Assembly: GCA_017577925.1 (NCBI GenBank)
Contig: PKQU01000001.1
Location: forward strand, 1-33,990
Source: Bacillota bacterium
Lineage (GTDB): Bacteria > Bacillota > Bacilli > Calditerricolales > Calditerricolaceae
Length of the DNA: 33,990 bases
Reading direction: 5' to 3'
A model generated the notes under the pieces. It saw nothing but the letters and a program-made list of their open reading frames with translations, made no database searches and was not told the origin of the DNA. How positions within the stretch are numbered: position 1 is the stretch's first letter; every line of letters starts with the position of its first letter. This document shows, piece after piece, positions 7,060 through 15,360 of this stretch. The position numbers and the translations under genes are program-made.

Positions 7060-8241
7060 TTACGGCCGGCCGCCGGCGAAGGGGATGTTGGCCGCCTGCT
7101 GCCATGCGTGGGCGACGGCGATGAGGGCGTCGGCCAGGGCGTCGACGCTCGCTTCCGTCGTGGTTCGGCCCAGGGTGATGCGCAGGCTCTCCCACGCGGC
7201 CTCCCGCGATTGCCCCATGGCCAGGAGCACATAGGAGGGTTCGTGGTTGGCGGCACTGCACGCTGAGCCGCTCGACGTGGCAAAGCCGCGTCGGTCGAGC
7301 TCGAGCATGAGGGCTTGTCCCTCGATCCGGTCGATGCGGATGTTGAGGTGCGTCGGCAGGCATTCGGTGGGGTGGCCATTCACGTGAAAACCGGGGATGG
7401 CCGTTGCCAGGCGCGCGATCAGCCGCTGGCGGAGGGCGGCGAGGCGCCGGCGCTCCGTTTCCTGTTCGGCCAGAGCCAGCTCAACGGCCTTGGCGAAGCC
7501 GACGATGCCGGGCACGTTCTGCGTTGCCGGGCGCAGGGCCCGCTCTTGCTTGCCGCCGTAGACGAGGGGGTCGATGCGCACGCCCTTGCGCACGTACAGG
7601 GCCGCTACACCTTTGGGCCCGCCGAGCTTGTGGGCGTTCACGGTGAGCAGATCGACGCCGAGGGCGTTCACGTTCACGGGGATCTTTCCGAAACTTTGCG
7701 CGGCGTCGCAGTGAAACAGGGCCGACGTCCGGCGAACGGCGGCGGCGATGGCGGCAATCGGCTGGATCGTGCCGACGACGTTGTTGGCGTGCATGACGCT
7801 CACGAGCACTGTTTTCGGTGTCAGGGCGCGTCGCACGTCATCGGGGTCGACGCGGGCGTAGGCGTCGACGGGCACCCACGTGACGCGAAAGCCTTCCGCC
7901 TCCAAGGCCCTGGCCGCTTCGCGCACCGATGGATGTTCCACCGCGCTGACAACGACGTGGTCGCCCTTGCCCAGGCGGCGCATGCGCCGCGCACCGCCGA
8001 GCACGGCGAGGTTGTTCGCTTCCGTGCCGCTGCCGGTGAAGATTAGCTCTCGGGGGCTGGCGCCGATGGCTCCGGCGATGACGGCGCGGGCGCGTTCAAG
8101 GGCTTCCTTGGCCCGGAGACCGAAGTCGTGCAAGCTGCTGGGATTGCCGAAGTGGTCCGCCCAGCAGGCGGCCATCGCCGCGATCACTTCGGGGCGGACG
8201 GGCGTGGTCGCCGCATGGTCGAAATAGCGGGTCAGGTCCAT
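7060..8241 (-). CDS. nifS: Cysteine desulfurase of the NAD cluster (NifS/NadS type)
   Basis: PLP enzyme that releases sulfur from cysteine for Fe-S assembly, here most likely for the 4Fe-4S cluster of NadA. The PLP lysine is K205 in VNAHKLGGPKG, the active-site cysteine is C328 in SSGSACSAA, and HCDAAQS and GSGTEANN are family motifs. Length is 393 residues. ATG 8241 is preceded by GGAAAGGAGGCGCGGTTC. It is divergent from nadB, the same arrangement as nifS and nadBCA in Bacillus subtilis, and shares a palindromic operator with it. A nadR/niaR gene, which follows nifS in B. subtilis, is not present here. Confidence 0.93.
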   Translation of the reverse strand: MDLTRYFDHAATTPVRPEVIAAMAACWADHFGNPSSLHDFGLRAKEALERARAVIAGAIGASPRELIFTGSGTEANNLAVLGGARRMRRLGKGDHVVVSAVEHPSVREAARALEAEGFRVTWVPVDAYARVDPDDVRRALTPKTVLVSVMHANNVVGTIQPIAAIAAAVRRTSALFHCDAAQSFGKIPVNVNALGVDLLTVNAHKLGGPKGVAALYVRKGVRIDPLVYGGKQERALRPATQNVPGIVGFAKAVELALAEQETERRRLAALRQRLIARLATAIPGFHVNGHPTECLPTHLNIRIDRIEGQALMLELDRRGFATSSGSACSAANHEPSYVLLAMGQSREAAWESLRITLGRTTTEASVDALADALIAVAHAWQQAANIPFAGGRP

Positions 8242-8295
8242 GAACCGCGCCTCCTTTCCGTGCGATCGGCGTTGTTCGAACCGCGTCTCACTTTA

Positions 8296-8323
8296 AGTTT
8301 ACACCTGTCTTGACAGCATTCAA
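8296..8323 (-). promoter_or_regulatory. Divergent promoter of the cysteine desulfurase
   Basis: On the minus strand TTGAAT (8323-8318), 16 bases, TAAACT (8301-8296). The -35 is within the same palindrome that overlaps the nadB -35, giving joint control of both directions. Confidence 0.55.
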
Positions 8324-8327
8324 GACA
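8306..8327. promoter_or_regulatory. 22-bp perfect palindrome, probable NiaR (NAD repressor) operator
   Basis: TGTCTTGA (8306-8313) and TCAAGACA (8320-8327) are exact inverted copies separated by CAGCAT. The palindrome covers the -35 and part of the spacer of the nadB promoter and the -35 of the divergent nifS promoter. NiaR (YrxA) is known to repress nadBCA and nifS in Bacillus through a palindromic site in this intergenic region, so the assignment is by position and symmetry. Confidence 0.75.
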
Positions 8328-8338
8328 CATCGGATAAT
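8310..8338 (+). promoter_or_regulatory. Sigma-A promoter of nadBCA
   Basis: TTGACA (8310-8315), exactly 17 bases, GATAAT (8333-8338). The consensus -35 lies inside the palindromic operator, so repressor binding would block polymerase. Confidence 0.8.
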
Positions 8339-8386
8339 TTGAAATAAGAATTCCGATTTGCCTTGCGCCGCAGGAAGGGATGCCCC

Positions 8387-9955
8387 GTGTACGAACGCAT
8401 CGACGCCGACGTGCTGGTGATCGGTTCGGGCCTGGCCGGACTGGCCGCCGCGCTACTGGCCTCCCGTCATGGACGGGTGGTGTTGGTGACAAAGGGGCGC
8501 CTGGGAGTCGGCAACAGCCGGCTCGCCCAAGGGGGCCTGGCGGCGGCGCTTGCCGAGGACGACAGTCCCGCGTTCCATGCCGCCGACACGCTGCGCGCCG
8601 GGCAGGGACTGTGCGACCCGCAGGCGGTACAGACGCTGGTCGCGCGCGGGCCGGGGGTGGTGCGCCTGCTGGCGGAGCTGGGTGTGCCCTTTGACGTCGA
8701 TGCCCAGGGCAACCTCCTTCTCGGGCGGGAGGGGGCCCATACGCGGCGGCGCATCGTCCATGCAGGGGGCGATGCCACCGGCTGCGCCCTCGTCGATGCG
8801 CTGTGCGTACGGGTGCGCGCCCACGACCGGATCGCCGTGCGCGAAGGCGTCCGGGTTGCCGAGCTCTTGGTGAGCGACGGGGAATGCACCGGTGCCGTGG
8901 CCACGACTGCCGGCGGAGGCGCCCTGCAGCTTACCGCCCGCGCCGTAGTCCTTGCCACGGGCGGATTGGGTCAGCTCTATCGCTACACCACCAATGCCCC
9001 CGTTGCGTTGGGGGAGGGCTACGCCCTGGCGTACCGGGCCGGGGCCGTACTGCGGGACATGGAGTTTGTCCAGTTTCACCCCACCGCGCTGGGCGCCGCC
9101 GCCTCACCGCTGCCCCTCGTTTCCGAGGCGGTGCGCGGGGAAGGGGGCGTGCTCGTCAACAGCTGTGGTGAGCGATTCCTCCGGCGCGTCCATCCGCTTG
9201 GTGAGCTGGCCGCACGGGATGTGGTGGCGCGGGCCATCTACCAGGAACTCCGGGCGGGGCGGAAGGTCTTTCTGGATGCGCGGTACGTCCCGGACCTCGC
9301 GGGGCGGTTTCCTACCGTCGTGGAGTTATGCCGGCGGCACGGCGTCGACCCTTTATCCGAGCCGATCCCGGTCGTTCCGGCGGCGCACTTTTGCATGGGC
9401 GGGGTGCTCACCGACCCGTGCGGCCGGACGACGGTACGGCGCCTGTACGCCGTGGGGGAAGTGGCGTCCAGCGGCTTGCACGGGGCCAATCGCCTCGCCT
9501 CCAATGCGCTGCTCGAAGGCGTGGCCATGGCCGAGCAACTGGCCGAAGCGCTGCCGGAGGCGCTGGATGAACCGGTGCAGAGGGTGGCGCCGCCCCTTCC
9601 CGCCGCTGCCGTCGCCGCCCTGCCCATGCAGCCGGATCCGCGGCTTCTGGCGCACCTCCAAGACCTCATGTGGGCGCACGTGGGGATCGTCCGCGACGAG
9701 GACGGGTTGGCGCGGGCCGAGCGGGCGCTCGCCGCCTGCCTGGAGCGGCTGGATCCGCTCCCGACACCCGACCGCCACCTCGTGACAACGGCCCTGCTCG
9801 TCGCACGCGCGGCCCGCTGGCGGCGGGAAAGCCGCGGGGCCCACTACCGGCAGGATGCGCCGCATCCGGATCCGGCATTTCACATCCACTCGCTCCAAGG
9901 AGGGGCCTATGCATCTGTGGTCGGTACGCCCGCTCATCGCGCAGGCCTTGCGTGA
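8387..9955 (+). CDS. nadB: L-aspartate oxidase NadB
   Basis: FAD enzyme that oxidises L-aspartate to iminoaspartate, the first step of de novo NAD synthesis. The dinucleotide-binding motif is VLVIGSGLAGLAAAL; other signatures are NSRLAQGG, RRIVHAGGDATG, MEFVQFHPTAL, and the cofactor segment YAVGEVASSGLHGANRLASNALLE. The C terminus has the family RESRGAHYR. GTG 8387 is seven bases after GGAAGGG and gives 522 residues; an in-frame TTG at 8363 has no ribosome site. Its 3' end overlaps the start of nadC by 47 bases. Confidence 0.95.
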   Translation: MYERIDADVLVIGSGLAGLAAALLASRHGRVVLVTKGRLGVGNSRLAQGGLAAALAEDDSPAFHAADTLRAGQGLCDPQAVQTLVARGPGVVRLLAELGVPFDVDAQGNLLLGREGAHTRRRIVHAGGDATGCALVDALCVRVRAHDRIAVREGVRVAELLVSDGECTGAVATTAGGGALQLTARAVVLATGGLGQLYRYTTNAPVALGEGYALAYRAGAVLRDMEFVQFHPTALGAAASPLPLVSEAVRGEGGVLVNSCGERFLRRVHPLGELAARDVVARAIYQELRAGRKVFLDARYVPDLAGRFPTVVELCRRHGVDPLSEPIPVVPAAHFCMGGVLTDPCGRTTVRRLYAVGEVASSGLHGANRLASNALLEGVAMAEQLAEALPEALDEPVQRVAPPLPAAAVAALPMQPDPRLLAHLQDLMWAHVGIVRDEDGLARAERALAACLERLDPLPTPDRHLVTTALLVARAARWRRESRGAHYRQDAPHPDPAFHIHSLQGGAYASVVGTPAHRAGLA

Positions 9956-10748
9956 AGACATCGGAACCGGTGACGTGACGACCGAAGCGATCCTCCCGCC
10001 GGGGACGCCCCTTGTCGGGCGGCTCGTGGTCAAGCAGGCGGGACGGATTGCCGGCCTCCCGGTGGCGGAAGAGGTGTTTCGCCTCCTTGACCCGCAGGTG
10101 CGCATGGAACGCCATGTGGACGAGGGAAGCGACGTGGCTGCGGGAACGGTGCTGGCCACCGTGTCCGGGGAAGGCCGGGCCATCCTGTCGGCCGAGCGTG
10201 TCGCCCTCAACCTCCTGCAGCGCCTGTCGGGCATCGCCACGGCGACGCGAGACGTCTGCCGTGCTGTGGCCGATTTCCCCGTGCGCATCGCCGACACGCG
10301 AAAGACGCTGCCGGGACTCCGCGCCCTGGACAAGTACGCCGTGCGGATGGGCGGGGGCATCAACCACCGGTTCGGCCTCTACGATTGCGTCCTAATCAAG
10401 GACAACCACATTGCCGCCGCCGGGTCCCTCTCCCGCGCCGTCGAGGCGGTTCGCCGGCACGTCGGGCATTGGATCAAGGTCGAGGTGGAAGCGGACACCC
10501 TGGAGCAGGTTGACGAGGCCGTGCGGCTCGGCGTTGACCTCATCCTTTTCGACAACATGCCCCCCGACGAGGTGGCGGCGGCGGTGCGCCGCGTGGGGGG
10601 GCGGGCCATCACCGAGGCGTCGGGCGGCATTACGCCGGAGAACGTGCGGGTGTATGCCGCTACGGGGGTAGACGTCCTCTCCCTAGGCTGGCTCACCCAC
10701 TCGGTACGGGCGCTGGACATCAGCCTGGACGTGCAGCCGGGCCGCTGA
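9909..10748 (+). CDS. nadC: Quinolinate phosphoribosyltransferase (decarboxylating) NadC
   Basis: Joins quinolinate and PRPP to give nicotinate mononucleotide and CO2. Key blocks are EDIGTGDVTTEA at the N terminus, the substrate-binding ADTRKTLPGLR, GGGINHRFGL, the catalytic LIKDNHI and the phosphate-binding EASGGI. Length is 279 residues, normal for the family. ATG 9909 follows AAGGAGGGGCCT. The start lies inside the end of nadB in another frame, so translation is probably coupled. NadA follows after 34 bases. Confidence 0.95.
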   Translation: MHLWSVRPLIAQALREDIGTGDVTTEAILPPGTPLVGRLVVKQAGRIAGLPVAEEVFRLLDPQVRMERHVDEGSDVAAGTVLATVSGEGRAILSAERVALNLLQRLSGIATATRDVCRAVADFPVRIADTRKTLPGLRALDKYAVRMGGGINHRFGLYDCVLIKDNHIAAAGSLSRAVEAVRRHVGHWIKVEVEADTLEQVDEAVRLGVDLILFDNMPPDEVAAAVRRVGGRAITEASGGITPENVRVYAATGVDVLSLGWLTHSVRALDISLDVQPGR

Positions 10749-10782
10749 ACGTGTGCCGACACAAGGACAAGGGGGGTTCGCC

Positions 10783-11883
10783 ATGGCCGTTACCGGAAAC
10801 GTGCGCTACCCGACACCGATCGACGAGGCGTACACCGGCCTTTCGTCGGAAGAGCTGGACTGCCGCATTGCCGCGGCCAAGGCGGCGCTGGGAAAGGACC
10901 TCGTCATCCTCGGCCACCACTACCAGCGCGATGACGTGATCGCCTTTGCCGATTATCGCGGCGACTCGCTCAAGCTGGCCCGCATCGCCGCCGAATTGGA
11001 CGCGCGGTACATCGTCTTCTGCGGTGTGCATTTCATGGCCGAGACGGCGGACATCCTCACCGTCGACGAACAGGTCGTCGTGCTTCCGGACTTGAACGCC
11101 GGGTGCTCCATGGCCGACATGGCGGCGATCGAAGACGTGGAGGCGTGCTGGGACCTTCTCACCGAGCGGTTTGGTGATACGATCCTCCCCGTGACGTATG
11201 TCAACTCCACCGCGGCGATCAAGGCTTTCGTCGGTCGGCACGGCGGGTTGACGTGCACCTCGTCCAACGCGGAGAAGGTGTTCGCCTACGCATGGACGCA
11301 AAAGAAACGCATCCTCTTTCTGCCCGACGAGCACCTCGGGCGAAACACGGGGGTGAAGCTCGGCCTGTCCCTGGCGGACATGGCCGTGTACGATCCGCAG
11401 GAGATGGCCCTTGTCCATCCGCACGGCGAAGGCGATGTGCGCCTCATCCTGTGGAAGGGATACTGTTCGGTGCACCAACGGTTTGCGCCGCGCCACGTGC
11501 ACGAGGTGCGGCGACGCTATCCGGGCATCCGCGTTCTCGTCCATCCCGAGTGCAGTTACGAGACGGTGCAGCTGGCCGACGACTACGGCTCGACGGAGTA
11601 CATCATCCGCGCGGTGGAGAAGGCGCCCCCGGGCACGAAATGGGCCATCGGCACGGAGCACAACCTTGTCAACCGCCTGGCCAAGGAGCATCCGGAGCAG
11701 TTCATCCTTTCACTCAACGAGAGGGTTTGCCCGTGCCTGACGATGAACCGGATCGACCGCCCGCACCTGTTGTGGGCGCTGGAGAACCTTGTCAAGGGAA
11801 CGCCGCAAAACGTCATCCACGTCGAGCCGGAGGTAGCCCGGTGGGCCCGGGTGGCCATCGATCGGATGCTGGACTTGGCCTGA
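10783..11883 (+). CDS. nadA: Quinolinate synthase NadA (4Fe-4S)
   Basis: Condenses iminoaspartate with dihydroxyacetone phosphate to quinolinate, using an oxygen-sensitive 4Fe-4S cluster. Cysteines 108 (NAGCSMAD), 228 (GYCSVH) and 318 (CPCLTM) sit where the three cluster ligands of Bacillus NadA are, at about the same spacing. Other motifs are LGHHYQRDDV, TYVNSTAAIKA and HPECSYE. ATG 10783 follows AAGGGGGGTTCGCC; 366 residues is family length. It is the last gene of nadBCA, ended by a hairpin terminator. The divergent cysteine desulfurase is the likely sulfur source for its cluster. Confidence 0.95.
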   Translation: MAVTGNVRYPTPIDEAYTGLSSEELDCRIAAAKAALGKDLVILGHHYQRDDVIAFADYRGDSLKLARIAAELDARYIVFCGVHFMAETADILTVDEQVVVLPDLNAGCSMADMAAIEDVEACWDLLTERFGDTILPVTYVNSTAAIKAFVGRHGGLTCTSSNAEKVFAYAWTQKKRILFLPDEHLGRNTGVKLGLSLADMAVYDPQEMALVHPHGEGDVRLILWKGYCSVHQRFAPRHVHEVRRRYPGIRVLVHPECSYETVQLADDYGSTEYIIRAVEKAPPGTKWAIGTEHNLVNRLAKEHPEQFILSLNERVCPCLTMNRIDRPHLLWALENLVKGTPQNVIHVEPEVARWARVAIDRMLDLA

Positions 11884-11951
11884 AACGGTGCGGAGACGGT
11901 GGGCGGATGGAAGATTGCCCGCCGGTGTGCCGTCGCTGTGCGCCCCAATCG

Positions 11952-11990
11952 AAACGGCACCGCAGGGAACGCGGTGCCGTTTGTCTTTTG
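11952..11990 (+). terminator. Terminator of nadBCA
   Basis: AAACGGCACCGC (11952-11963) pairs perfectly with GCGGTGCCGTTT (11971-11982) and is followed by GTCTTTTG. It lies between the convergent nadA and threonine ammonia-lyase genes and, being A-rich at its left foot, may also stop minus-strand transcription. Confidence 0.8.
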
Positions 11991-12019
11991 GTTCACGTTC
12001 GGTCGTGCCGGGTTTCCGG

Positions 12020-13024
12020 TCAGCTTCCCGTGCCGATTGGCGTTTTCGGCGCTGCGGCCAGGGTCGTCAGGCGGCCGAGGTCGACGTTGCCACCGCTGAC
12101 GACGAGCACCACCCGCTGCCCGCGCAGGTAGGCCAGTTGACCGCTGAGCAGGGCGGCGAGGGAGGCCGCGCCCGCCCCTTCGACCAGCAGCTTGGCCCGC
12201 TCGAGGAACAGGCGGATGGCCGCCGCGATGGCCTCTTCCGTCACGAGGACCATGTCGTCAACGTACCGCTGCATGAGGCGAAAGGGGAGCGCCCCCGGGC
12301 GGCGCACGGCCAGCCCGTCGGCCAAGGTGCGCGATGCCGGCACGTCGAGGCGGAGGCCCTTCCGCCACGAGTCGTGGGCCGCCGGCGCGTTTTGGGCCTG
12401 CACGCCGATGATGCGGATGTCCGGCTTGATCGTCTTGGCCGCCACGGCGATGCCGGAGATGAGCCCGCCGCCGCCGACCGGGACGATCAGGGCGTCGGCG
12501 TAGGGCAGCTCTTCGAGGATCTCGAGTCCCACCGTGCCCTGACCGGCGATGACGTAGGGATCGTCGAAGGCGTGGATAAACGTGGCCTTCTCCCGCTCGG
12601 CCATCTCGCAGGCTGCAGCGTAGCTTTCGTCGTAGGATTGGCCGACCAGCACCACCTCGGCACCGTAGCCGCGGGTGGCTTCGATTTTGGCCTGGGGTGC
12701 TCCCACCGGCATGACCACCGTGGCCTGCACCCCAAACCGGAACGCGGCCATGGCCACACCCTGGGCGTGGTTGCCGGCCGAGGCGGTGATGACGCCACGG
12801 GCGCGCTCGTCGGGCGAGAGGCTGGCCACCTTGTTGTAGGCGCCGCGGATCTTGAACGCGCCGGTTTTCTGGAGGTTTTCGAGTTTCAGGTATACCTCGC
12901 AGCCGCTCATCGCGCTGAAGGTGCAGGAATGCTGAAGCGGCGTGCGGTGAACCACCCGCCTTAGCCGCGCTTCCGCTTCGGCGATGTCACGGTACGTAAC
13001 GTCAAAATCCCCATTGCCAACCAC
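12020..13024 (-). CDS. ilvA: Threonine ammonia-lyase, ACT-less form (IlvA/TdcB family)
   Basis: PLP enzyme that deaminates threonine to 2-oxobutyrate, the entry to isoleucine synthesis. The PLP lysine is K58 in TGAFKIRGAYNK; TASAGNHAQGVA, the glycine loop VGGGGLISG and VVSGGN are present. At 334 residues it lacks the C-terminal ACT-like regulatory domain of long biosynthetic IlvA. The start is a problem: in frame only GTG 13024 is close, but it overlaps the GGAGG (13028-13024). An ATG at 13014, nine bases after that GGAGG, is out of frame by one base. An isoleucine T-box precedes it, which favours a biosynthetic role; serine or another hydroxy amino acid remains a possible substrate. Confidence 0.82.
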   Translation of the reverse strand: MVGNGDFDVTYRDIAEAEARLRRVVHRTPLQHSCTFSAMSGCEVYLKLENLQKTGAFKIRGAYNKVASLSPDERARGVITASAGNHAQGVAMAAFRFGVQATVVMPVGAPQAKIEATRGYGAEVVLVGQSYDESYAAACEMAEREKATFIHAFDDPYVIAGQGTVGLEILEELPYADALIVPVGGGGLISGIAVAAKTIKPDIRIIGVQAQNAPAAHDSWRKGLRLDVPASRTLADGLAVRRPGALPFRLMQRYVDDMVLVTEEAIAAAIRLFLERAKLLVEGAGAASLAALLSGQLAYLRGQRVVLVVSGGNVDLGRLTTLAAAPKTPIGTGS

Positions 13025-13068
13025 CTCCGCAGAAGGGTAACGGGATCGCGATAGGGAACTGGGCAAAC

Positions 13069-13402
13069 AAAAAACGCCCGTCCCCAAGGGACGGGCGTAA
13101 ACCCGCGGTACCACCCTTTTTCCGCCCGAAACCCCCATTCCGGGCGGCACTCCGGCAGGCACCCTTGCCGCGTGGAAAGATGTTCGGTGGCGGGACCGAT
13201 ACGCGGTTCCGCGAGCCTCTTCCGCTCCGGCAGGGTGCCCGTTCCGATAACGGCGGAATCACCGGGACTCCCTACTGGCCGCGGCGAAGTCGGCGTTCGG
13301 GAGCCGCCTCCGAGGGGATTTTCCGCGACGGGGATCGCCGGCTCGCACCGTCCGCCGGCTCTCTGGAGATACCACCTGACGCGTACTCGTCCTCGTCATC
13401 GG
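13069..13402 (-). promoter_or_regulatory. T-box leader with isoleucine specifier, upstream of ilvA
   Basis: On the minus strand, Stem I begins with GATGACGAGGACGAGTA (ending near 13384), then AGAGAGCCGGCGG and GGTGCGAGCCGGC as the distal AG-bulge and loop. The likely specifier is ATC (13319-13317) in GGAAAATCCCCTCGGAG, meaning isoleucine. The conserved T-box sequence AGGGTGGTACCGCG is at 13116-13103. The terminator is ACGCCCGTCCC/GGGACGGGCGT (13098-13074) followed by six Ts. Uncharged tRNA-Ile would favour the antiterminator and allow ilvA transcription. This fills almost the whole 455-base gap between ilvE and ilvA; an ATGGCCGG/CCGGCCAT inverted repeat (13424-13469) occupies the rest. Confidence 0.9.
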
Positions 13403-13479
13403 CTGATGGCGAACTGGATTGGGATGGCCGGCCTCCAGCGATACGCAAGCCGGAGAGGAAACCGGCCATTCTTGCACCG

Positions 13480-14451
13480 TTAGCGCTCTGCCCCGCGCGC
13501 GCCGGGGGTCGTGGTGGCCACGCGCCCATACACCGGCGTCAGCCAGTGGGCGTAGCGTTCGTCGCGCCCGCGGACGGCGGCGAAGAACCGCTCCTGCAGC
13601 GCCCTCGTCATCGGGCCCGGCTTTCCGTTGCCGATGGGCCGGTGGTCCACCTTGGTCACCGGGGCGATTTGCACCCCCGTCCCGCACAGGAACATTTCCT
13701 CGGCCACGTAGAGCTCGGTGCGGTCGATGGGGCGGACCTCCGTCTCAAAGCCGAGGTCGCGGGCCAGCTCCAGCACCATGCCGCGCGTGATCCCTTCGAG
13801 AATGCTGTCCGACACCGGGCTGGTGACGAGCCGCCCGCCGCGCACGAGGAACAGGTTGGCGGAAGAGCCTTCGGCGACGTGGCCTTCCGGGGTCAGCATG
13901 ATCGCCTCGTCAAAGCCGGCGGCACGGGCGTCGTCGGAGGCGAGCGCGGCATTGATGTAGCTGCCGTTGATCTTGGCACGGGCGGGGATGGCATTGTCGT
14001 CGACCCGCCGCCACGGCGACACCCCCATGTGCAGCCCCATCTCCGTGTCAAAGTAGTCGCCCAGCGGCACGCAGTACACGCAGAAGTCGTCGCGGATACC
14101 GGACAGCTTGACGCTGATGAGCGGTTCGGCCTTATAGAGGATCGGCCGGATGTACACGTCGGTGCGGAACGCGTTCGCCCGGAGCAGCTCCACGGTTACC
14201 TCCACCATCTCGTCGACGGAAAGCGGCGGAGTCATCTTCAGAATGTGCGCCGAACGGTGCATGCGTTCGTAATGTTCGCGCAGCTTTAAGACGAACAGTT
14301 CCTCCTGTTCTGCGTTCCAATAGGCGCGAATGCCCTCAAAGCACGCCGTTCCATAGTTGAAGGCGTGGGTGGCGATGCTGATTTTTGCTTCGGAAAAGGG
14401 TACAATGGTTCCCGCGAAGTATGCGTAGCCGGATTGTCCAGTTGCCGTCAT
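13480..14451 (-). CDS. ilvE: Branched-chain amino acid aminotransferase IlvE
   Basis: Fold-type IV PLP transaminase that makes isoleucine, leucine and valine from their 2-oxo acids. Family blocks are THAFNYGTACFEGIRAYW, REHYERMHRSAHIL, YIRPILYK, the PLP lysine in RAKINGSYINAAL, EGSSANLFLV, DSILEGITR and EEMFLCGTG. Length is 323 residues. ATG 14451 follows AAGGGGAGCGAGGAAC. The gene heads a minus-strand unit with the T-box and ilvA downstream and has a near-consensus promoter about 60-90 bases upstream. Confidence 0.95.
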   Translation of the reverse strand: MTATGQSGYAYFAGTIVPFSEAKISIATHAFNYGTACFEGIRAYWNAEQEELFVLKLREHYERMHRSAHILKMTPPLSVDEMVEVTVELLRANAFRTDVYIRPILYKAEPLISVKLSGIRDDFCVYCVPLGDYFDTEMGLHMGVSPWRRVDDNAIPARAKINGSYINAALASDDARAAGFDEAIMLTPEGHVAEGSSANLFLVRGGRLVTSPVSDSILEGITRGMVLELARDLGFETEVRPIDRTELYVAEEMFLCGTGVQIAPVTKVDHRPIGNGKPGPMTRALQERFFAAVRGRDERYAHWLTPVYGRVATTTPGARGAER

Positions 14452-14508
14452 GTTCCTCGCTCCCCTTGCTTCGGATTCCAGCCCATTTTGATCATTGATT
14501 TATTCGTT

Positions 14509-14538
14509 ATTATTTCCGCAATTCGTGCGTACTGTCAA
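14509..14538 (-). promoter_or_regulatory. Promoter of ilvE
   Basis: On the minus strand TTGACA (14538-14533), 18-base spacer, AATAAT (14514-14509), in a noticeably AT-rich stretch between the divergent ilvE and nuclease genes. Confidence 0.65.
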
Positions 14539-14613
14539 CAGGGCGAACGGATCCCCTGTCCACATTTGGATCACGTTTGGACATGGCTTTGTATCGATGG
14601 AGGTGTGTGCGGA

Positions 14614-15267
14614 ATGATCTTCAGGACTCTTATACGCGGACTGGCAGCGGTGTTATTGGTCGCATGGTTGGCGGGGTGCGTGGCCGATACGGCGTCCACG
14701 ACGATTGTGGCGCGCGTGATCGACGGCGACACGTTGGTACTGGAAAACGGGGAAACGGTTCGGCTGATCGGCGTTGATGCGCCCGAGATCGGCAAAAACG
14801 GGCGCCCGGGGCAGCCTTACAGCGAGCAAGCCAAAGCGTTCGTGCGCCGGCTGGCGGAGGGAAAGGCGGTACGCCTCGAGCGGGACGCGCAGGAGCGCGA
14901 CCGGTACGGCCGGCTCCTCGCGTATGTCTATTTGCCCGATGGCACGATGCTCAACGAGCGCCTGCTAGCCGAAGGGTACGCCTTGAAGATGACGATTCCA
15001 CCCAACGTGCGCTATGCCGAGCGCCTGATGGCCGCCGAGCGTCGCGCGCGGGACGAAGGGCGGGGCCTGTGGCGGACGCGCGACATTGACAAGCCGTACG
15101 TAGACCGCAGGGGGCGCGGGTTGATTAAGGGCAACATCAACGCCCGGGGTGAAAAGGTGTACCATCTGCCGGGCGGCCGTTACTACGACCAGGTGCGGGC
15201 GGAACGGTGGTTCCGCACGGAGCGGGAGGCCCTGGATGCCGGGTTCCGTCCGGCGCGGACGGAGTAA
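14614..15267 (+). CDS. Thermonuclease-family (SNase) lipoprotein with C-terminal sunset-like domain
   Basis: An exported nuclease. Residues 1-22 form a lipoprotein signal ending in the lipobox LAGC, so the mature protein should be anchored to the outer face of the membrane. The SNase fold follows, with VARVIDGDTLVL, the VRLIGVDAPE strand, the catalytic-arginine type motif RDRYGRLLAYVYLPDG and LNERLLAEGYA. Residues from about 170 (IKGNINARGEKVYHLPGGRYY...WFRTEREALDAGFR) match the short C-terminal module often joined to such nucleases. ATG 14614 follows GGAGG by ten bases; 217 residues. It may process extracellular DNA, possibly in competence, but that is inference. Confidence 0.88.
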   Translation: MIFRTLIRGLAAVLLVAWLAGCVADTASTTIVARVIDGDTLVLENGETVRLIGVDAPEIGKNGRPGQPYSEQAKAFVRRLAEGKAVRLERDAQERDRYGRLLAYVYLPDGTMLNERLLAEGYALKMTIPPNVRYAERLMAAERRARDEGRGLWRTRDIDKPYVDRRGRGLIKGNINARGEKVYHLPGGRYYDQVRAERWFRTEREALDAGFRPARTE

Positions 15268-15360
15268 CCGCGGGCGGTGGTGGGCAACCGGCGAGGAATA
15301 GGCAGCCGGGTGGCCGTTTAAACTGAGGGGGGAAGAAATGGGAGAAGGGAGGGCCCCCGC

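Noticed and set aside
13165-14289. 374-codon plus-strand frame over the T-box and ilvE
   Set aside because: Crosses the T-box leader and is antisense to ilvE; no coding features.
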